A model generated the notes under the pieces. The model was not told the DNA's origin and searched no databases. It worked only from the letters and a program-made list of their open reading frames with translations. The position numbers and the translations under genes are program-made. A stretch of 64,000 bases of DNA from Paraescarpia echinospica (lineage: Eukaryota; Annelida; Polychaeta; Sabellida; Siboglinidae). Positions 42,201 to 51,200 of this stretch are shown here, one piece after another (the first letter of the stretch is position 1; each line of letters starts with the position of its first letter). Location of the stretch: contig CM034541.1 in assembly GCA_020002185.1 (NCBI GenBank), positions 34,471,852 to 34,535,851 on the forward strand, in the 5' to 3' direction.

Positions 42201-45200
42201 TTTCCCTTTAAATTGCCACAAAATATGTTAATGGAAATGACAGAAAAACAACAGAAGAGTGCACAGATTTGTAAAAACAACTGGGTCAGAAGAATTGTGG
42301 GAGTGAAGAGAAATGACAAGCGAAGAATGGAGGAGATGAGAGAGGAGGTTGGTGTGGAAGAGAGTTTTAAGAAGAAGCTCATGAGGAGTTGACTAAAGGG
42401 GGTTGGACGTGTGGAGCAAACGGAAGTAGAACAGTCAGCAAAGAAAGCCGATGCCCGGAGAGTGGAAGGGAAAAGAAGATGAAGATGACCTAGACTGCGA
42501 TGGGAGGACTGTGTAAAGAGAGATTTGGAAGGATTGGGAGAGGAGTGGAGAAGGAGAGCGAAAGCTATAATTGAATAGGGATGATTGGTGGAGGCAGCAA
42601 TGCAAGGACAGTGAGAAAGAACAAAAAGAAACCAGAAACGAGGATCAGAATTGAGGCCAGCCTCACCCGAGGCATACAGGAACACAAGAGAACAACAAAA
42701 AGGGTCATTCCGTGTCAAAGCAATCACTTTTAGGCCATTTTTGCACGACCCGACTCCATTTTTGTTGAAATTTAACACAGTTGTTGGCTCACATAAGAAT
42801 ATAAAAACCACAGATTATAAAAAATCTAGGTCAAGTATTACTGAAGATATAGGTCACTGAACTTTGACCCGATTCACATACTGGCCGTTACGTTAACGTC
42901 CATAACTCTGCTTCTAATAAAGGTAGAAAAGAAAGTAAGATATCATTGGAAAGCCAGTAGATAGGTGCACATCTACATTGCAAAATTACACTTTTCATAT
43001 AAATAAAAAAGTATAAATAATCATAATATGACCTTTGAACTCCAATACCCAAAAAAGGTATCCTCCGATTTTTTTAATTTTAATTCTACAGCATACTACA
43101 TCATTGCTCATGAGTCCCTGAAAATATTAGGATGGGCAAATAATAATGTTTAGAGATACAGTAAATTTAGTACAGCCAGGTGACCTATTTTTGGTCTGCA
43201 GATCAGTCGATACCACACTGAATGTCAGCGTAACCTTTTCAGATTGCATAACAAACATGCTGTAATGTCTCATTTAACATGTTCACATTTTTTACAAGGC
43301 CTCTCTTCTGTTTTCTCTTTAGATATCCTGTAGGTGTGATCAGTGTCAGTCGTTGGGTCAACATTGGTAAGGAGATCACTAAGTCAAAGAGTGTCACTTT
43401 GTTACGGGTAAAACTATGAGGTTTGGGGTGAAGGAAGATTAGTTGGAATAACATTTGTTACATACGCAAGCCTCCAGTATCCATCATAGATGGCTTTCAG
43501 ATATCCTTTGGCGTCTGCCAGAATGAGGCCAACACACTGTGCTGTGACAAGTTCACAACCTCTTCTCTTCATTGAAGATATAGAATATGGTGCTACTTCC
43601 AAGTGATTCAATGATTATGCCTTAAAGAATAGTATCTTCTGTGTTCTTGCTATGACTTTAGCTGTTTACAAACAGCTTGCAAGAAGAGTTGCTTATTCAT
43701 AACTCTTCTGTGGTTGAAAATACCTTCCAAAGTGCAGAATTTGATAGCAGGAATAAATAGACTGATGTGAACTCACAGGACTACATCGGTGTGGTGGTGT
43801 AATGTTCATATAATTATGGTCTTTGTAGACTGGCTTTTGCATCAAGTCTGTTGACCATTCCATTCCACCCATGTCATCACATGCGCCCTTCCTGTGTGAT
43901 GTTGACCATTCCATTCCACCCATGTCATCACATGCGCCCTTCCTGTGTGATGTTGACCATTCCATTCCACCCACGTCATCACATGTGCCCTTCCTGTGTG
44001 ATGTTGACCATTCCATTCCACCCACGTCATCACATATGCCCTTCCTGTGTGATGTTGACCATTCCATTCCACCCACGTCATCACATGTGCCCTTCCTGTG
44101 TGATGTTGACCATTCCATTACACCCACATCATCACATACGCCCTTCCTGTGTGATGTTGAGCATTCCATTCCACCCACGTCATCACATGTGCCCTTCCTG
44201 TGTGATGTTGACCATTCCATTCCACCCACGTCATCACATGTACCCTTCCTGTGTGATGTTGACCGTTCCATTCCACCCACGCCATCACATGTGCCCTCCT
44301 TCCTGTGCGGGATGTTGACCATTCCATTCCACCCACATCATCACATACGCCCTTCCTGTGTGATGTTGACCATTCCATTCCACCCACATCATCACATACG
44401 CCCTTCCTGTGTGATGTTGACCATTCCATTCCACCCACGTCATCACATACGCCCTTCCTGTGTGATGTTGACCATTCCATTCCACCCACATCATCACATA
44501 CGCCCTTCCTGTGTGATGTTGACCATTCCATTCCACCCACGTCATCACATACGCCCTTCCTGTGTGATGTTGACCATTCCATTCCACCCACATCATCACA
44601 TACGCCCTTCCTGTGTGATGTTGACCATTCCATTCCACCCACGTCATCACATACGCCCTTTCTGTGTGATGTTGACCATTCCATTCCACCCACATCATCA
44701 CATACGCCCTTTCCGTGTGATGTTGACCATTCCATTCCACCCATGTCATCACATGCGCCCTTCCTGTGTGATGTTGACCATTCCATTCCACCCACGTCAT
44801 CACATACGCCCTTTCCGTGTGATGTTGACCATTCCATTCCACCCACATCATCACATGTGCCCTTCCTGTGTGATGTTGACCATTCCATTCCACCCACATC
44901 ATCACATACGCCCTTCCCGTGTGATGTTGACCATTCCATTCCACCCACGTCATCACATACGCCCTTTCCGTGTGATGTTGACCATTCCATTCCACCCACG
45001 TCATCACATATGCCCTTCCTGTGTGATGTTGACCATTCCATTCCACCCACGTCATCACATACGCCCTTTCCGTGTATGTTGACCATTCCATTCCACCCAC
45101 GTCATCACATACGCCCTTTCCGTGTGATGTTGACCATTCCATTCCACCCACGTCATCACATACGCCCTTTCCGTGTGATGTTGACCATTCCATTCCACCC

Positions 45201-48200
45201 ACGTCATCACATACGCCCTTCCCGTGTGATGTTGCATAAAAGTACCACTTCGCATATTTCCCCAAATCCTGCTAGTGGCGGCAGAGGTTCAGAAAGTGTT
45301 CACAGTCTGTATGCTAACTAGCACAACCATCAGGAAAGTTGATGTTTCTTTGCCCAGCTGTACATTTTGCAGTGAAAAAAATTATGCTGTGTTTTGGAAG
45401 AGGTGTACAACAATGGTGTCGCGTATGTTGGAGTCAGAAATGACAACATAACTGTGACACACAATCATTTCCTACTTCAAGATTGAAGCAATATAATTGG
45501 TGTGCACTGTGTTGCCTGTGCGCAGTGTTGCCTGTGCGCAGTGTTGCCTGTGCGCAGTGTTGCCTGTGCGCAGTGTTGCCTGTGCACAGTGTTGCCTGTG
45601 CACAGTGTTGCCTGTGGACAGTGTTGCCTGTGCACAGTGTTGCCTGTGCATTTACTGATCTCATGGTTGTGCTGGTTAGTATAAAAACTGCAAAAACTTT
45701 CTGAACCTCTGCCACTACGAGCAGACTCCAGTGTAGCACTTTTCTCAAAAACGACATGTGATGGTGTGGATGGAATGGTCAAGAGACCAGACCAAAAGCC
45801 AGTCTACAAAAAAACAATATTTTATGCAGTTGTTTGAATCAGCCCATATACCAGCTACTGAGTTCTGCTTTCCAACTACAGAAGAGGATTTCTGGAAGAG
45901 TACTATGAAGCAGCTATCTTCTTACAAGCTATATGGAAACAAATAAACATCAGCAGGAACACATAATCTACACATCATCAAGTAATTATCATTGAATCAT
46001 TTGGAAGTAGCACTATATTCAACGTCATCCCTGAAAAGGGAAGAGGTTGTGACAGCCTAGTGTGTTGTCCTCATCTGGCAGATGCCAAACGGTATGTAAC
46101 AGCCATCTACAATGGACACTGGAGGCTAGCGCATGTAACAAATGTTCTGGCTGACCTTCCTTCACCCATATGGTCCAACACCATCATAGTTTTACCCGTA
46201 ACAAAGCGACACTCTTCGAGTTAGTATTCTCCTCACCAACGTAGACCCAATGACTGACACTGGTTGCACCTACAGGTTATCCAAAGAAAAAGTAAAACAT
46301 GTGAACATGTTAAATGAGACATTACAGCATGTATGTACATTCATTAAATTATAAGAGACCTTTTAGCATGCTTTTTATGTGATCTGAAAAATTTATTCGG
46401 AAATTCAGTGTGGTATTGACTGATCTGGAAACCAAACATAGGTTGCCGGCTGTACTATATTTACTGTATCTCTGAACATTATTATTTGCCCATCCTAATA
46501 TTTTCAGGGACACTTGAACAATGATATAGGATGCTGTAGAATTAAAATTAAAAAAATTGAAGGATACATTTTTTGGGTATCGGAAGTTAAAGGTCATATT
46601 GTGATAAATGATACTTTTATATTTACATGAACAATTTAATTTTACAATGTAAATATGCACATATTTACTGGCTTTCCAATGATGTCTTACTTTCTTTTCT
46701 ACCTTTATTAGAAGCTGAGTTATGGATGTTACTGTAACGGCCAGTATGTGAATCGGGTCATAGTTCAGTGACTTATATCTTCATTAATATTTGACCTAGA
46801 TTCTTTATAATTTGCAAATTTGATGTTCTCATGGGAGCCAACACCTGTGCTAAATTTAATCAAAATTGGAGTCGGGTGATGTTTTGAGTGATTGATTTGA
46901 CATGGAATGACCCAAAATGCTACTGGTACAGCCAACAGACTGAGTGAGAGAGAAGAGGAGGAAGAGGATTACTAACCTGATGAGGACACACTGGTTCTTG
47001 GCATCACTCCCTCTCACTCCTAACATGTCCTGGTACAGCCGGTCAGCCACAGCAAAGATATGGGGCGGCTGGTCTTCTCGCTTTTTGACCCCACGATATA
47101 TCTCACTCGACTGAATCAAACATCAGTCATGTCACTAGATTATCATACAAATACATTGATCATTATGAAGCCTCACTACAAACAAGATCAATGCCATCAA
47201 TTTCCCTGAGTTTCTAGACTGTTCAGTGATTTACTTAAATGTTCAATGAGATAACTAAATATTACAAAGCAATATGTACATTATAAGCTGCTTCCTCAGA
47301 TCACTTTGCCCATCATGACTATGTTGGTATGTCCTAACATGTGGTGGGTTAATAGAGTAAAACAATAGAAACAAGAACATTTAAAAGAGGGAAGAGTTAT
47401 AACATGAAACATTAAACTCCATTGAAAGCGATAGAAAAAACACTAGTTTTCTGACCGTTCCACAAGACATTGCAGCAGTGAATGTATTAGTATGTATGAC
47501 ATATCATATAAAATAATTTGACTTTGTCATTTTGAAAAATATAGTTGTATGATACAAAATTATTGCTAAATGGCAATTATTGATAGACCAATATTTTGTC
47601 CAATGAAAAATGTTGAATTATACTTTTTAACACATTAATTTTTATGCTAAGGAAAGTAGCCTTATTATGCACACACCTAACTTCTTTCCATTAATAACAA
47701 ATTTAAAAAATTGTCCTTTCCTCAGAATATATACTTAAACTGGACATGGCAGCTAAGTGCAAATGTTACTGACTCAGGAATGCAGAGTGATACACATTAC
47801 TTATTTGACAATACTGCACTCAGTGTAGGTGTATACATTACCAACAAGTTTTGCGACATTAAATCCTTGCATACTGAAACTTCTTTGTTATTTATTGATG
47901 CGTTGACAAGTACAGTGCAAGTATCCCACCTACCTATGGTTATACATGTAATGAAGAGGGAAACATGGCTACTCAGCCACACCTAACAACCTATACTTGT
48001 TTGGTCAACAAGTATTTAATTATATATTGAATTAACTACCAATTTATATAAAAACATAGGGTAATGAATCTTGATTTAAAAATGTAATTAAAGGAAGAGA
48101 AATTTTTTCAGAAACAAAATTCAGCAGCAAATCTAACTGTATCAATAAAGCAGATGCATTACTTGTGGTTCATCTCATATTTCACTATTCAATGTGTTGG

Positions 48201-51200
48201 CAGTTTTTTTGGACATACTCCTCCGCAAAGGACACACCTGCTACAAGTATAAGGTAACCAAATACAGCAACCATCACCAGCAATACTGCATGGTCACATT
48301 GTCAGAGAGAGAGAGGAACATCCCATTCATGGTCTGAGGTCTGACCCTGCAGTCAATATACCTGTACTCACATCCTTGCCGTAGATTCCAAGGTCTCGGA
48401 AGGGGTTAACCGACACAAGGATATCACCAACGTAAGTCTGTCAAGAACAGAAAAGACATTTTCAGTTTGCTATTACAGGTACATACAGAGTAACTGTAAA
48501 GTTGTGACACTCAGGATACAACAGCATGGCAAGTCATGTATACGTTAGTATCTCTGGTTAGTATCTATGTAATTGTTGGCAACATGTCCTAAATTATGTG
48601 ATTTGTACAATACGATCAAAATATAATCAAATCGAATAATAAATGGTCATGAATCACACCAGTCATCCTGATCAGAGGTGTTTTGTTTTATTTTTGTCTG
48701 GCTGTCCCAAGTGTGTGAAATATTGACAATACTGCCAGGATTCATGCAACTTCCATAATGTTATTTATGAAACCTTAAAGAGTTATTATATTGTTTTATC
48801 ATGAAGATATCAGCCAAATATGTCAGGCTGAAATGAGACCATTGATTTGGGGTAATTTGCTTATCCTTATAGTACTGTTAGTTAGGTGCAATAAGCCATT
48901 AACTTAATTATATTTTTAATAGCAAGCAGTACGTGTGGATAAAAAATATGTTAAAGTAATCATACAGGAAGAGGTACCTGTGGTATATGAGTTGTGGAAA
49001 CTACCCACAATTCAATGTTTTCTTCCTAAGTAGGTCACATCACTCAGGCCTTATCTCATTATCTGACTTAGCCGACAAGATTTACTTAAAAGATCTGTCC
49101 TTTGTTTGAAACGGGAACACATACTTGAATGACGGAGCAGGTATATAGAGGAAATGCACTGATTAGTATATTTTCTATAAGGAAAACATACCAGGGTAGT
49201 CATCAATTTTTTTCAAATATAACTGAGTTGGATTAAACAAATGTTTAAAAAATTTCCACAAATACTTTATGGATGGCCCCTAACTATAGTATGTATTTCA
49301 ACGAAGTACTGTACATAGTATGAAATAAACAGTGGTGCATCCATTTTCCCAAGAATGCCAAAATTCTGGAGGGTATGACTCTTTGCTAGCACTATTTCTT
49401 CCCTAAATCCTCAGCTTTGATGATGACTTGTGTGTATTTCTGTTGATGATATTATATGTTTAATGTATGGTATGGTGTCCTAACATAACATAACATAACA
49501 TAACATTTATTTGACCCCATGTTACTAGGCCATGTAGGTACACTTGAATTCGTTGATTTTTCTGTAGATTATACAGGCATACATATACATATTGTATATC
49601 ATTATTTGTTCAACATACTCTTAGAAAATACATGCAAACGCATGTATACCTATTATGGTATTGATGTACCATAGAATGTCATATAGCGTATTTAATCGGG
49701 ATCGGTGTCTACCGGGTACTCTAAGTCCTACAGTAAGGCTGGATAATAAGTCATATTAATTTGTTACCAATATTATTATAATAAATGCTAATGCTTCAAA
49801 TGGTTCCATATCAAAAGTACTTTAACTGAACAAAAATATGAAATACCATTCACATGTCAAATATATTTGTTGTAACAACTAAATAGGACATATACCTATC
49901 TATTGATGTTGCACATTAATAGGGTCAATGGTTCCGATAAATGTAAACAATATTTATAGATGTACAGATTTAAGACAAGCACACAATATAATGTACAGCA
50001 ATGGGGCCAAAGTAGACTGGGAGGTGCTTTGCCACACATGAACAAGTTTGCAAAATGTGTAGGAATGTCACTAAAATTGTATTTTTTTAATGTCGTTACT
50101 ACAGGACTGTAATACCTTAGGATACCTCAGGACGATTCTGATTGCAGGTTCCTCTTTGATCAGATCTTCAGATTCAGAATCAAGTGCTAATAACTCAAAT
50201 TTTTTTGTTTTTGTTTTGTATTTATTGTTACTGGGTAGACCAGAATTTTTTTAGACAATTTTTGAATTAATTTAATATTCTAGCTTGTATTATTGTTTCT
50301 GGGAGATTATATTCTATGGTTTTGCCACTCTAAGTGGGAATGCATTTTTTCTTAGGTTTAAATTACGTTAGCCCTTTGCATATTACCTGATCTGTGTGAC
50401 ACTTTGTCCCATATCAGAAGGTTTAACTGGTGCAGATTCGTTATCATACAAAAGACCTATAGGTTGTGCAATATCATACAAAAGATCTACAGGTTGTGCA
50501 ATATCTTGAACACTTCTAACATTTATTAGATACGTGTGTAATGTGAATGTTTGAACAGTTTCGGTTTTAGCAGAAAATATGTACCCCAAATCGTCTTTGT
50601 CAGTAATTAAGTGAGTGTGCTTTGTCCCACACTACCGAGTACACTATGTGTGTTTGCTCTTAACAACAATAGAGCAGACGTGATTTATAGAGCTGTGGGG
50701 CTTGAAAGAGGAAGTAGCCAGAGTGCGTAGAGTCTACATGCATGTATACTATTTTGTACAGTATACAAAACTGTTGGCGATACTTTATTTTACTTAACTT
50801 GTGTAAAGTTTAAACCACATGCCTACGTTTGAGACAGGGTTAGTGGGAGTAATTTAGATCAGCTAAATTAATAAATAAAGATTACGAAAGATTATCACAA
50901 CATCAGCCAACCATATACTAGATAGACCTAGGGCCGGCCGTCTTAACTTTCTTGCAGCTGAACATGAAAGATGATCAAGCCATATGTCAACAGTCCCTAA
51001 AATAAACGTTGCACAACTTTCCAACAACATACAAATGTCTACCAACAACCGTACACCATAAATATATAGGCCACCTACAGTGGATTGTACTGTACTTACG
51101 TAAATGCGGTCATTTTGGTAGCGTATTTTCACCTCGTTCAGTAGAATCGATTCGTCCAACTTCGCTAATGTAGCCAAGTCGTTGACTTCGCCAACCTGCG

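Larger units (their letters stand above)
42702..46913. mobile_element. 4.2-kb palindromic (foldback) element with a central minisatellite
   Basis: It begins GGGTCATTCCGTGTCAAA and ends TTTGACATGGAATGACCC. The left arm (42702 to about 43849) and right arm (about 45765 to 46913) are diverged inverse copies along their whole length; for example CCGATTCACATACTGGCCGT near 42870 is inverse-matched near 46750. Coding relics occur in both arms ([18 protein letters not shown], minus strand near 43480; the inverse copy near 46110), resembling a conserved segment of uncharacterised transposon proteins. The centre holds a 51-bp and a 16-bp array. It sits in myosin intron 3, ending 63 bp before the exon 3 donor. 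Confidence 0.75.

Noticed and set aside
42164..42811. A 215-codon minus-strand ORF
   Set aside because: It is antisense to a LINE C-terminal remnant that reads sensibly on the plus strand.
43871..45321. Histidine- and proline-rich frames up to 403 codons
   Set aside because: Products of the 51-bp array, open on both strands.
47711..47986. A 91-codon plus-strand frame in intron 2
   Set aside because: Open on both strands, no domain, no splice signals; treated as chance.
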